Below are positions 16,880 to 25,516 of a DNA stretch of 64,000 nucleotides, one piece after another. How positions within the stretch are numbered: position 1 is the stretch's first letter; each line of letters opens with the position of its first letter. The position numbers were made by a program, and so were the translations under genes. The DNA is from Sorangium cellulosum So ce56. Its GTDB lineage: Bacteria; Myxococcota_A; Polyangia; Polyangiales; Polyangiaceae. A model generated the notes under the pieces. The model saw only the letters and a list, made by a program, of their open reading frames with translations, searched no databases and was not told the DNA's origin. Location: NCBI RefSeq assembly GCF_000067165.1, contig NC_010162.1, positions 7,385,001 to 7,449,000 on the forward strand, in the 5' to 3' direction.

Positions 16880-17623
16880 GTGCTCCTCGACCTCCTGCTC
16901 GCCCCGCTGCTCGCCCAGGCCGACGCGCCGCCCCGGCCCGGACCCGCGGCGTCCTGCCCGCCCGACATGGTGCTCGTCGAGGGCACCCACGCCGAGAACG
17001 TGCAGCGGATCTGCACGAGCTACCGCGGCGGCCACTGCTTCGACTTCTTCCCCGGTCTGTTCGCCGCCGAGCCGCGCTTCACGCCGGTGCGCACGTGCAT
17101 GGACCGCCACGAGTGGCCGAACCGGGCCGGCGCGCTACCGGTCGTGATGCTCCGCTTCATCGAGGCCGAGCGGGAGTGCGCCGCCGTCGGCAAGCGCCTC
17201 TGCACCGAGTTCGAGTGGGAGCTCGCCTGCGAGGGGCCGTCCGCGCTCCCCTTCCCCTACGGTTACGCGCACGATCCGGCCGCCTGCAACGTCAGCAAGC
17301 CGTACCGAGGGATCAGCGAGCGGCGGCTCGCGTCCGCCGACCCGGCGGTGCGGGCCGCCGAGACGCAGCGGCTCTGGCAGGGGGAGCCGTCGGGCTCGTA
17401 TCCAGCGTGCGTGAGCCCGTACGGCGTGGTCGACCTGGTCGGCAACGTCGAAGAGTGGGTGTCGACCTCGCGCCCCGAGTGGCCACACCGCTCGTCGCTG
17501 AAGGGCGGCTACTGGTCCAAGCCGTGGGCGGGGTGCCGGGGGACCAACGACTCGCATGGACCGATGTTCCGGTTCTACGAGATCGGGTTTCGCTGCTGCA
17601 AGGATCCGCGGCCAGGGCCGTAG
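16880..17623 (+). CDS. secreted SUMF1/FGE-sulfatase-type protein
   Basis: A GTG start at 16880 gives 247 residues beginning with a short signal peptide (LLDLLLAPLLAQA, cleavage before DAPPRP). In-frame ATGs upstream lie inside the antisense of the lipoprotein gene and are rejected. The C-type-lectin-like SUMF1 fold is recognised by ERECAAVGKRLCTEFEWELA, GVVDLVGNVEEWVS, LKGGYWSKPW and FRFYEIGFRCC. The paired catalytic Cys of true formylglycine-generating enzymes are not evident, so it is more likely a binding or structural variant. It is divergent from the lipoprotein pair with about 150 bp between starts. Confidence 0.82.
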   Translation: MLLDLLLAPLLAQADAPPRPGPAASCPPDMVLVEGTHAENVQRICTSYRGGHCFDFFPGLFAAEPRFTPVRTCMDRHEWPNRAGALPVVMLRFIEAERECAAVGKRLCTEFEWELACEGPSALPFPYGYAHDPAACNVSKPYRGISERRLASADPAVRAAETQRLWQGEPSGSYPACVSPYGVVDLVGNVEEWVSTSRPEWPHRSSLKGGYWSKPWAGCRGTNDSHGPMFRFYEIGFRCCKDPRPGP

Positions 17624-17840
17624 CACGGCGTCCCCCGAGGGCGAATCGGCGAGAGAGTCGGTTGCCAGAGCGCATGGAGCGGAGGAGACCGGATGGAGGT
17701 CACGCCGAGCGAAGCCCCGCGCGCCGTGGAGCGAACGCGGCCCCTTCGACACATGCACACTTGCCGTACTGGTGGCATCACGGGAGCCCATGGCGCCTGA
17801 TGTGGACAATCGACGCCAGCGCAGGCTGTTGTGCTCGAGG

Positions 17841-17892
17841 TGAAATGTTCGACGGATCCGCGGGTGCTCTCCGGCCGCGGACGAACATTTCA
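17841..17892. promoter_or_regulatory. inverted repeat TGAAATGTTCG / CGAACATTTCA
   Basis: Perfect 11-bp arms at 17841-17851 and 17882-17892 are separated by 30 nt. They lie in the 387-bp gap upstream of the expansin gene and about 220 bp after the SUMF1-type gene. Either a regulator binding two half-sites or an RNA hairpin is possible; no T-tract follows. Confidence 0.45.
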
Positions 17893-17919
17893 GAGTTATT
17901 GTCTGTCAAAACGATCTAA

Positions 17920-17941
17920 CTGACCATCAGGCGATGGTCAG
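17920..17941. promoter_or_regulatory. candidate operator CTGACCATC-AGGC-GATGGTCAG
   Basis: A perfect 9-bp inverted repeat with a 4-nt centre, ending 69 nt before the expansin start at 18011. The size and symmetry fit a dimeric repressor or activator site. No known regulon consensus is matched. Confidence 0.45.
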
Positions 17942-18010
17942 ATGGCCAATCCGTGTCTATTACATCGTCCGGCGCGCCCTCTCGGCGCCCCGATGACTTG
18001 GAGAATCAGG

Positions 18011-19327
18011 ATGCGATTGGGAGCTTATCGTTCCGCTGTTGCGTTATCTTTCTTGGGCCTGGTCGCCGCCGCGTGCACCGTCGCGACAGGGGGCGAGGAG
18101 GAGGCGGACGCGCTGTACGGGGCTGTGGTGACGACCGACGGGCTCACGCCCGCAGCGCTGACGATGCCGTCGGACTGGGGGAGCGGCTACTGCGCCAACG
18201 TGATCGTCGCGAACGATGGGACCGCCCCGGTGACGTCGTGGACCGTCGTGATCAATCTCAATCAGGCCGCCGTGAGCAGTTGGTGGAACGCGGCGTCGAG
18301 CCAGAGCGGCTCGACCCTGACGGTGAGCCCGCGCTCGGGCAGCCCCTCCATTCCGGTCGGAAGCTCTGTCAGCTTCGGGTTCTGCGCGAACGCGACCGGA
18401 AGCAACTACCGTCCGACGCTGGTGTCGGTGACCAAGACAGGAGGGGGTTCGAGCAGCTCGAGCAGCTCCAGCTCGAGCAGCTCCAGTTCGAGCAGCTCCA
18501 GTTCGAGCAGCTCGAGCAGCGCCGGCAGCACCGGCAGCGCCGGCGGCGCCGGCGGCGCTGGCGGGGCAGGAGGAAGCGGCGGCAGCGGAGGATCCACGGG
18601 CGCCGGCGGAAGCAGCGCCACCTGCTCGATACCGCTGCCGAGCTACACGAGCGGCAACGGCTCTGCGACCTGGTACTCCCTCGACCAGGGCACCGCCCAG
18701 GTGAACTGCAGCTTGCCCATCCAGCAGCGCAATCCGGACAGCATCGGCCACGTCGCGACCGGCGGAGGGCGGTATTTCGCCGCCCTGAACACCGCGGACT
18801 ACAACACCGCGGCCGCGTGCGGCGCCTGCGTCGAGGTGAGCCGCGACGATGGGCGCAAGGTCGTGGCGACGGTCGTCGATCAATGCCCGACGGCGAGCAA
18901 CCCCAAATGCAAGGCCGGGCACATCGATCTGAGCAAGGAGGCCTTTGCGCAGATCGGCGCGCTCGACGAGGGGTATCTGGGGACCGGCAACGGCGGAGTC
19001 AGGGGCAAGATCTCGTGGAAATACGTCCCATGCCCCGTCGAGGAGAACGTCTCCATCGTGTTGAAGGAGCCGGGCAACGCCTGGTGGAACGAGCTCCGCG
19101 TGCAGGGCCATCGCACCCCGGTGCGCAAGCTCGAGGTGTACGTCGGCGGGCGCTGGACGGAGGCCACGCGGCAGCCGTACAACTACTGGCGCGTCGGCAG
19201 CGGCAACATGGGGCAAGGGCCCTGGCGTGTCCGTGTGACCGACGTCCTCGGCAAGACGATCGAGACCTCGATCAACACCACCACCGCCGAGCAACTCACG
19301 TCGTCACAGTTCCCGGTTTGCCAGTGA
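18011..19327 (+). CDS. lipoprotein with CBM2-like module and bacterial expansin domains
   Basis: The product is 438 residues. ATG 18011 has GGAG 7 nt upstream and opens a clean lipoprotein signal (SFLGLVAAAC). Residues about 40-135 resemble a family 2 cellulose-binding module (DWGSGYCANVIVANDGTAP, PVGSSVSFGFCANATG). A linker of about 24 consecutive Ser and then Gly/Ala repeats follows, encoded by near-perfect 18-bp DNA repeats at about 18450-18525. The C-terminal half is an expansin: a double-psi barrel D1 (GRYFAALNTADYN, CGACVEVS, ATVVDQCPT with the catalytic-type Asp, GHIDLSKEAFAQIG) and a beta-sandwich D2 (NAWWNELRVQGHRTPVRKLE). Expansins loosen cellulose networks without hydrolysis. Lipid anchoring would keep it on the cell. 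Two inverted repeats lie upstream. Confidence 0.88.
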   Translation: MRLGAYRSAVALSFLGLVAAACTVATGGEEEADALYGAVVTTDGLTPAALTMPSDWGSGYCANVIVANDGTAPVTSWTVVINLNQAAVSSWWNAASSQSGSTLTVSPRSGSPSIPVGSSVSFGFCANATGSNYRPTLVSVTKTGGGSSSSSSSSSSSSSSSSSSSSSSSSAGSTGSAGGAGGAGGAGGSGGSGGSTGAGGSSATCSIPLPSYTSGNGSATWYSLDQGTAQVNCSLPIQQRNPDSIGHVATGGGRYFAALNTADYNTAAACGACVEVSRDDGRKVVATVVDQCPTASNPKCKAGHIDLSKEAFAQIGALDEGYLGTGNGGVRGKISWKYVPCPVEENVSIVLKEPGNAWWNELRVQGHRTPVRKLEVYVGGRWTEATRQPYNYWRVGSGNMGQGPWRVRVTDVLGKTIETSINTTTAEQLTSSQFPVCQ

Positions 19328-19379
19328 TCGGGGCGAGCCGGCAGGCGCGGTCGCATCGACGATCTTGACGAGGCAGAGA

Positions 19380-20045
19380 TCAGCGGGAGGGAGCGCCGGC
19401 GCAGATCCAGTCGTTGATCGTCTTGATATCGGCCTCGGGCAGCGGCGCGCTCGGCGGCATGCTGCTCTCGTCGGGGTCGCACAGGCCGACATCCTTCAGC
19501 TTGTTCATGAGATAGCTGCTGCTCGGCTTGAACGGCACGACGAGCGCCTGCTCGCGGGAGCAGGACGCGCTGTCCTGATCGACGAGCCTGCCGACGGCCG
19601 CGCTCGCGCGGAGGTCGAGCCCGCCGGTCGGCGCGCCGGCGTTGCCGTGGCAGTACTGGTTCGCGCAGCTCCTCGTCAGGATGGGCTCCACGTCGGCGAA
19701 CGCCGCGGTGTCCGCGCCGCAGGCGGGATCGCCCGGAGGCGCGCCGCCACCCTCGCCCCCCGTGCCGGCCGGCGCACCGCCGCCGCCCTCGCCCCCGGTG
19801 CCGGCCGGCGCACCGCCGCCGCCCTCTCCCCCCGCGCCGGCCGCACCGCCGCCCTCGCCAGCGCCGCCGCCGCCCTGGCTTGAGCCGCCGCCGCTGCTGG
19901 CCTGGCTGGAGCCGCCGCCGCTGCTGGCCTGGCTGGAGGCGGCGCCGCCGCCAGTGCCCGTGGAATCGTCATCGGAGCAAGCCGCCGCCGAGAGCACGAG
20001 AGCCAGGCAAAGGACCAATCGAATCGAATCGTTGTGATAAAGCAA
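19380..20045 (-). CDS. lipoprotein with cytochrome-c-like domain
   Basis: The product is 221 residues. The signal ends in LVLSAAACS. A long Gly-rich spacer with repeated GGEGGGGAPAGT and SSQASSGGG units fills about residues 27-105. The last 115 residues resemble the cytochrome-like domain of planctomycetal/myxobacterial proteins: ADVEPILTRSCANQYCHG, where CxxxxCH is the candidate haem site, and PLPEADIKTINDWICAGAP, the usual closing helix. The spacing CxxxxCH differs from CxxCH, so covalent haem attachment is likely but not certain. No redox partner is encoded nearby. The stop lies 52 bp from the end of the convergent expansin gene. Confidence 0.78.
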   Translation of the reverse strand: MLYHNDSIRLVLCLALVLSAAACSDDDSTGTGGGAASSQASSGGGSSQASSGGGSSQGGGGAGEGGGAAGAGGEGGGGAPAGTGGEGGGGAPAGTGGEGGGAPPGDPACGADTAAFADVEPILTRSCANQYCHGNAGAPTGGLDLRASAAVGRLVDQDSASCSREQALVVPFKPSSSYLMNKLKDVGLCDPDESSMPPSAPLPEADIKTINDWICAGAPSR

Positions 20046-20125
20046 GGTACCTCTTCATGATGGTGTTGGTCACGCGGCGCTCGCCGCGCGAGCGATTCAC
20101 GAAGAGACTAGAAAGCATGTGATCG

Positions 20126-20144
20126 CACGCGACGCAATCGCGTG
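20126..20144. promoter_or_regulatory. inverted repeat CACGCGA-CGCAA-TCGCGTG
   Basis: Perfect 7-bp arms with a 5-nt centre lie in the 256-bp region between the divergent cytochrome-like and propeller lipoprotein genes, 81 bp upstream of the first start and 158 bp upstream of the second. A shared operator is possible. No consensus is recognised. Confidence 0.3.
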
Positions 20145-20301
20145 ATGGTGGACGAGGTGGTCGCCAAATTCCAACCGTGGCAGCGGGGCTGGGGCCTTGA
20201 GCGTCTGCGTGCCGACGGGAGTCGACGCGTATCGATGAGAAACCGACATCGCGCGCGCGTCCGGCTTCTCCACTGGAAGCACGCGGCGCTAGAGTACCGC
20301 G

Positions 20302-21591
20302 ATGCGACAGACCTATTGGACCGGCCTGGCGGCGTGCGCCGCCCTGAGCACGGCGCTCGGCTGCAACGCGATCTGGGGGATCCCCGACGGAGAGGCTAGC
20401 GGGGATTCCGCGACAGGCGGCGCGGGCAGCTCGGGCAGCTCAGGGGGCGCAGGGGCCACCGCGAGCGCGGGCTCGGGGGCCGGCGGGGGCGGCGCGGCCG
20501 GCGGGCCCTCCGCGGAGTGCCCGTTTGAGCCGTTCACAGGGCGCGCGCCGGGCGCGTGCCAGGCCGCCGACGGCGACCACGATTACCTCTCCGATCCGGA
20601 GAACTGCTGTGTGCCCGGCAGGAGCTGCCTCGGCGGCGCCTGTGAGGAGGGCAGGTGTCTGCCGGTCGTCCTCGCCACGGCCGACGACGAGGAGCACGAA
20701 GCGATCGGCCTCGTTGTGGATGGGGACGGGGACGATGGGCGCGTGCTCTGGGCGAGCGGCTACGGCAGCACGATCTTCGCGACCGAGAAGGCGGCTTCCG
20801 GCTCGACCGAGCCGCTGGTGGTGCTCGACTCGCTCGCGACCATGCTCGCGCGCTCGGAGAGCTCGCTGCTCATCACCGACGAGACCGAGCCGGACGTGTA
20901 CAGGATGCCGCTCACGGGGAACGTCACCGTCTCGACGGTCGCCAGCGCCCAGGGAGCGGCGGGCTACCGGCGGCCCGTGGCCGGCGGCGGCTGGGTCTAC
21001 TGGAGCACCGGCGTGATCGAGGACCCGGAGCAGGATCCCGACGCGCGCGACGTCCCGAAGCGCATCTGGGCGGCGCGGGCCGACGCGACCGATCAGACAG
21101 GCCTCCCCGTCTTCGACCGGGACACGTACGTCGGCGGCCTGGCGCTGGACGCCACCCATCTCTACTGGACCGAGCTCCCGCCCGGCGGGACGCACAGCAC
21201 CGTTCGGCGGATGGCGCTCGGGGAGCCCGGCCAGACCGAGATCGTCGCGTCGATCCCCATCCACGACGGCGATCTCCCCGGAGACATCGCGGTCGGCGAG
21301 CGGATCTTCTGGATCAGCGGCTACGCCATCTACGCCGCGAACAAGGACGGCACCGGCGCGGGGACACTCGTGGCGACGGACTTCCCCACGCGCCTGCTGG
21401 CGGACTCCACTTTTGTCTACTGGTACAGCCGCGAGGAGCAGCTCCAGCGGGTGCGCACCTCGGGCGGCGCGCCGGAGCCGCTCGCCGACAGCGCGGACAT
21501 CCGGGATCTCGCCCAGGACTGCGGCGCTCTTTACTGGACGACCTGGGCCACCGACGAGCGGCCAGCGTCGGTGATCAAGCTGGCCAAGTGA
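20302..21591 (+). CDS. lipoprotein with beta-propeller-like body
   Basis: The product is 429 residues. The signal and lipobox are ALSTALGC, followed by NAIWGIPDGE, a sequence style typical of Sorangium lipoproteins. A Gly/Ser/Ala spacer of about 45 residues is followed by a Cys-rich knot (CPFEPF, CCVPGRSCLGGACEEGRCLP). The rest is a propeller-like repeat of WASGYG, VYWSTG, LYWTELPPGG, IFWISGYAIYAANKDG and VYWYSREEQLQRV, each blade close to DUF5050/SMP-30-type WxxG strands. No catalytic residues are identified. Extracellular binding is a guess. Confidence 0.8.
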   Translation: MRQTYWTGLAACAALSTALGCNAIWGIPDGEASGDSATGGAGSSGSSGGAGATASAGSGAGGGGAAGGPSAECPFEPFTGRAPGACQAADGDHDYLSDPENCCVPGRSCLGGACEEGRCLPVVLATADDEEHEAIGLVVDGDGDDGRVLWASGYGSTIFATEKAASGSTEPLVVLDSLATMLARSESSLLITDETEPDVYRMPLTGNVTVSTVASAQGAAGYRRPVAGGGWVYWSTGVIEDPEQDPDARDVPKRIWAARADATDQTGLPVFDRDTYVGGLALDATHLYWTELPPGGTHSTVRRMALGEPGQTEIVASIPIHDGDLPGDIAVGERIFWISGYAIYAANKDGTGAGTLVATDFPTRLLADSTFVYWYSREEQLQRVRTSGGAPEPLADSADIRDLAQDCGALYWTTWATDERPASVIKLAK

Positions 21592-21685
21592 GCCGCGCGC
21601 CGGTCGCGCTCCCGGCGAAGTTGGCACGATGGTCTTGCCACGATGGGACGAGATACCCCTGGCCCGCTCCGGCCCCCGTCGGCGA

Positions 21686-22111
21686 TCACCGCGCCACGAC
21701 GCCGAGCTGCTGGAAAAGCGTCAGGTTGTCCCCGATGTGCCAGTTGTCGGTGATGCGACCGTCCTGCACGCGCAGGATGTCCGTGGCGATGAAGTCCACG
21801 GCCTGCCCGGCGCCCTTCCTGTCGCCGAAGGCGCCGGTGAAGCGGCCTCGAAAGCGCAGGTGCGCCACCACGCGATCGCCGGCGGCGATCAGCTGCTCCA
21901 CCTCGCAGCTCAGGTCCGGCACCGCGGCGCGGAAGCTCTTCGACGCGAACGCGGGGCCCTCGGGGCCCTGCGGGCGCCCCTCGGGCAAGGTGCGGTCGGT
22001 GAACGTCGGCGCGATCGCCGCGTCGAGGTGGCGCGTGTCGCCGGTGCCCCAGCGCGCACGCGCCGACCGGCAAGGCGGGCCGCTGCCGGCCGCTGCCGAC
22101 ACGAGCGGCAC
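21686..22111 (-). CDS. SnoaL-like / ester-cyclase-type protein
   Basis: The product is 141 residues of the NTF2-like fold: FTDRTLPEGRPQGPEGPAFA, SFRAAVPDLSCEVEQLIAAG, DRVVAHLRFRGRFTGAFG and DGRITDNWHIGDNLTLFQQL. The order and spacing match the ester cyclase branch of SnoaL proteins. The usual first helix is short and atypical here (SAAAGSGPPCRSARARWGTG), so the start may be wrong or the N-terminus degraded. It begins 3 nt after the stop of the preceding gene on the same strand, which suggests co-transcription. Substrate unknown. Confidence 0.72.
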   Translation of the reverse strand: MPLVSAAAGSGPPCRSARARWGTGDTRHLDAAIAPTFTDRTLPEGRPQGPEGPAFASKSFRAAVPDLSCEVEQLIAAGDRVVAHLRFRGRFTGAFGDRKGAGQAVDFIATDILRVQDGRITDNWHIGDNLTLFQQLGVVAR

Positions 22112-22114
22112 GCT

Positions 22115-22684
22115 TCAGGCCTCGGCCTGCGGGCCAGCGCCGATCGCCGACAGGAACTGCGCTCTCTCCTCGTCCGTCGGGCGCCGGCCCGAGAGGTAGC
22201 GCCGCTGGTGCGCGCGGGCCGCCGCCAGGGACGCCTGATTCAGGACGATGATCGGCACCTTGGGCGCATACAGGCTCGTCACCTCGATCAGCGTCGTGCC
22301 GCCCGAGCCCGGCGAGAAGCGGTAAGTCCCGAGCCCCCGCGTCCACAGCACGTTCTCGTCGAACGCATCGACGACGATGACGAAGACCTCGGGCGCGACG
22401 CGCTCCGCGGAGAAGCGCAACATCTGCGTGAAATGCCCGACGCCCGGGAGAGGCACGCTCATCCGGACGACGAAGCGCCGCTCACGGTACGATCCCGACT
22501 GCATCTCGCACCCGGTCCCGGGGAAGAGCTCCCGCGCGCAGCCCTGCTGATCCCACCACATGGCGGCGGCGTCGAGCGGGTCGATGTTCCCGATATCGAT
22601 GACGAACCGGACGCCGCGCATGCCCCGCGCCTCGTCGTGGACGCTCTCGGCGTGCGCGATCTCCGTGTCTTCCTGCTGCCACAT
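22115..22684 (-). CDS. hypothetical protein, possible lipid-binding-like fold
   Basis: The product is 189 residues from ATG 22684, chosen because GAGGAG lies about 8 nt upstream; the open frame extends to 22948 but that part is low-quality sequence. The body alternates strands (VRFVIDIGNIDPLDAAAMWW, RRFVVRMSVPLPGVGHFTQM, EVFVIVVDAFDENVLWTRGL, GTTLIEVTSLYAPKVPIIVL) and ends in helix, as in SRPBCC/START-type proteins. I do not recognise a named family. It is followed immediately by the SnoaL-like gene. Confidence 0.65.
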   Translation of the reverse strand: MWQQEDTEIAHAESVHDEARGMRGVRFVIDIGNIDPLDAAAMWWDQQGCARELFPGTGCEMQSGSYRERRFVVRMSVPLPGVGHFTQMLRFSAERVAPEVFVIVVDAFDENVLWTRGLGTYRFSPGSGGTTLIEVTSLYAPKVPIIVLNQASLAAARAHQRRYLSGRRPTDEERAQFLSAIGAGPQAEA

Positions 22685-22946
22685 GGTCGTCTCCTCGCCC
22701 CGGCGAGCGAGCATAAGTGAAGCACCGTTGCACATCAAGGAAGCGGCCCTCCGCGCCGGATCCGCGCCGCCGCCACATCGCGGCAACGCCTCCAGCGCGG
22801 CGCGCGGCGCCTGGCGCGCGCCACACGCCGCGCGCCGCCGCCCGCCGGGCCGGCTCATGACGCCGCGACTCCGGCAAAACCCTACGGCGCGTTCAGCCCT
22901 ACGGTGTGGACGGCCCGCAGAGCGCGTTGCTACCCTCCCCGGCACC

Positions 22947-23918
22947 ATGGACTACCGCAATCTCGGACGCACCGGCCTGAAGGTCAGCCCCCTCTGCCTC
23001 GGCACGATGAACTTCGGCCCGGAGACCAGCGAGCCCGACAGCTTCGCCATCATGGACCGAGCGCTCGAACACGGGATCAACTTCTTCGACACAGCCAACG
23101 TCTACGGGCGGAAGCGCGGAGAGGGGATCACCGAGCAGATCGTCGGGCGCTGGATCGCCCAGGGCGACGGGCGCCGGGACCGCATCGTGCTCGCCACGAA
23201 GGTCTACGGCCTCATGGGCGAGGGGCCGAACGACAGGAGGCTCTCGGCCTATCACATCCGGCGCGCCTGCGAGGCGAGCCTGCGCCGCCTGCAGACAGAC
23301 CATATCGACCTCTACCAGATGCACCACATCGACCGCGAGACGCCCTGGGACGAGATCTGGCAGGCGATGGAGCAGCTCGTCCGCGAGGGGAAGGTCCTCT
23401 ATGTCGGCAGCAGCAACTTCGCTGGATGGCAGATCGCGCAGGCGAACGGCCTGGCCGCGCAGCGGCACTTCCTCGGCCTCGTCTCGGAGCAGAGCCTGTA
23501 CAACCTCAACGCGCGCACCGTCGAGCTGGAGGTCCTGCCCGCGTGCCGCGCGCTCGGCCTCGCCGTCCTGCCCTGGAGCCCGCTCGCCGGCGGGCTGCTC
23601 GGCGGCGCCCTCCAGAAGGCGCGCGAGGGCCGGCGCTCCTCCGCCGACGCGCAGGCGCGCATCGAGAAGAACCGCGCCAAGCTGGAGGCGTACGAGGCGT
23701 TCTGCGCCGAGATCGGAGAGCGGCCCGCCGACGTGGCCGTGGCCTGGCTGCTCCGGAACCCCGTCGTGACGTCGCCCATCCTCGGCCCCCGCACCGCCGA
23801 GCAGCTCGACGGGAGCCTGCGCGCCCTCGAGATCACGCTGACGCCGGAGCACCTCGGGCGGCTCGACGCGATGTTCCCCGGCCCCGGCGGCGAGGCGCCG
23901 GAGGCCTACGCGTGGTGA
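22947..23918 (+). CDS. aldo/keto reductase
   Basis: NADPH-dependent carbonyl reductase of the AKR barrel family, 323 residues from ATG 22947. The start MDYRNLGRTGLKVSPLCLGT is canonical. The catalytic tetrad is visible: Asp and Tyr in FFDTANVYG, Lys in LATKVYG and His in YQMHHIDR. The cofactor region includes LPWSPLAGGLLGG and SPILGPRTAEQLDGSL. The sequence is closest in style to the soluble AKR11/12-type (YhdN, PhnG) reductases. The physiological substrate is unknown. It stands alone. Confidence 0.92.
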   Translation: MDYRNLGRTGLKVSPLCLGTMNFGPETSEPDSFAIMDRALEHGINFFDTANVYGRKRGEGITEQIVGRWIAQGDGRRDRIVLATKVYGLMGEGPNDRRLSAYHIRRACEASLRRLQTDHIDLYQMHHIDRETPWDEIWQAMEQLVREGKVLYVGSSNFAGWQIAQANGLAAQRHFLGLVSEQSLYNLNARTVELEVLPACRALGLAVLPWSPLAGGLLGGALQKAREGRRSSADAQARIEKNRAKLEAYEAFCAEIGERPADVAVAWLLRNPVVTSPILGPRTAEQLDGSLRALEITLTPEHLGRLDAMFPGPGGEAPEAYAW

Positions 23919-24063
23919 CCGCGACCGCCTCCTGACAAATCACCCGGGCCCCTCGCTCACGGCGGCGTGCGGGGGTTGATTTCGATTCCATGGCGGCCAG
24001 CGGATGGCCTACCTTCGAGGCTCGGAGAAGCGCCGGGCGGCGCCCGGGAACGAGGGAGTGGCC

Positions 24064-25026
24064 ATGAGCCGATGGCGGTATGAACGAGGGCTGGAGGACA
24101 TCGGCAACGGCTGCTTTGCCTATCTCCAGCCGGCCGGCACCTGGGGCCTCAGCAACGCGGGGCTCGTCACCTCGGACGGCGAGGCCCTGCTCGTCGACAC
24201 GCTCTTCGACCTGAAGCGCACGCGCGAGATGCTCGACGCCATGCGCGCGGCGGCCCCCGCCGCGGCGCGGATAGGCACCGTCGTGAACACCCACGCGAAC
24301 GGCGACCATTGCTACGGCAACGCGCTCGTCGAGGGCGCGACCATCATCGCCACGCGCGCCGGCGCCGCCGAGATGGACGAGGTCCCCGCGCCGATGCTGG
24401 CCATGCTCATGCGACAGGCGCGCAGCGGCGCCGCGGGCGCGCTCGGCGAGTACCTCGTCCACTGCTTCGGCGCCTTCGATTTCGACGGGATCGCCCCCAC
24501 GCCGCCGACCCGGGTGTTCGACGGGGAGCTGACCGTCGCGGTCGGGGGCAAGGAGGTCCGCCTCATCGAGGTGGGCCCCTCGCACACGAAGGGCGATCTG
24601 CTCGTGCACGTGCCGGCGGACCGGGTGATCTACACGGGAGACGTCCTCTTCGTCGACGCGACGCCGATCATGTGGGCAGGGCCCGTCGGCAACTGGCTCA
24701 AGGCCTGCGACATCCTCCTCGCGGCCGACGCCGACGTCATCGTGCCGGGACACGGCCCCATCACGGATCGCGCGGGTGTGCGCGCGGTCCGCGACTATCT
24801 CGTGTACATCCGCGACGAGGCCCGGCGCCGCTACGACGCCGGCATGCCCCCGGCGGACGCCGCCCGCGACATCGCGCTCGCCGACTACGCGAGCTGGAGC
24901 GACGCGGAGCGCATCGTGGTCAACGTGCACACGCTCTACCGCGAGTTCAGCGGCGGGAAGCTCCCCTCGCCGGGCCCAATCGAGCTCTTCGGCCTCATGG
25001 CCGAGCTCGCGCGTCGGCCACGTTGA
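24064..25026 (+). CDS. metallo-beta-lactamase-fold hydrolase
   Basis: The product is 320 residues from ATG 24064 (GGGAG upstream; the open frame begins at 24004). The metal motif is NTHANGDHCYGN, an HxNxDH variant where Asn replaces the second His seen in most members. The other ligands appear in VGPSHTKGDLLVHV, VIYTGDVLFVDATP and VIVPGHGPITD. The C-terminal 80 residues are helical. The HxNxDH variant is known in cyclase-like and arylsulfatase-like branches, so the substrate cannot be named. No partner gene is nearby. Confidence 0.88.
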   Translation: MSRWRYERGLEDIGNGCFAYLQPAGTWGLSNAGLVTSDGEALLVDTLFDLKRTREMLDAMRAAAPAAARIGTVVNTHANGDHCYGNALVEGATIIATRAGAAEMDEVPAPMLAMLMRQARSGAAGALGEYLVHCFGAFDFDGIAPTPPTRVFDGELTVAVGGKEVRLIEVGPSHTKGDLLVHVPADRVIYTGDVLFVDATPIMWAGPVGNWLKACDILLAADADVIVPGHGPITDRAGVRAVRDYLVYIRDEARRRYDAGMPPADAARDIALADYASWSDAERIVVNVHTLYREFSGGKLPSPGPIELFGLMAELARRPR

Positions 25027-25516
25027 GCGAGCCAAAAGAAGATGACGCTCATCATGAGTCTGTCGTCGCGAGCAGCGAAGTTAAGCTAAGCGAAGACCAC
25101 GCCCGTCGTCGTCCCTGGCAGCAGGCGATCCTCGGCGCCTCGGCCGCGCACAGAGGGGCGCCGCCCGCCGCCATGGACACAGAGTTTCCCCTGAGGACGG
25201 TTCCTGGTCAAGCGACGCCGGGGGCGCGCGGACAGCCAATGTCCTTGCCGTCGCGCCGGCGTTCGGCGCGCCACCTGCTGTATTTCGCATGGCGTCGCGT
25301 CGCGCTCCTGCCGGAGCGCGGCGAAGCGCCTGGAGGCGCGCGAGCACGGTGGCCCCCCTCACCAGGCGACGGCGGAGCTCCTCCGACGTGTCCGGTTGCG
25401 CGGCCACGGTCGGCAGGCGCGGGAACCAGCAGGATTGCCCTTGCGGACTCCATGTTCCTATGATGCCTTCTCCCCGAAGCGTCTGGACTTCATTCTCCCC
25501 CACCATCTCCCCCACC
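25027..25516. other. 490-bp spacer upstream of phhA
   Basis: Open frames cross this stretch on both strands, but none carries a convincing domain. An Lrp-type regulator, often found beside phenylalanine hydroxylase genes, is not present. I see no strong palindrome. Confidence 0.45.
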
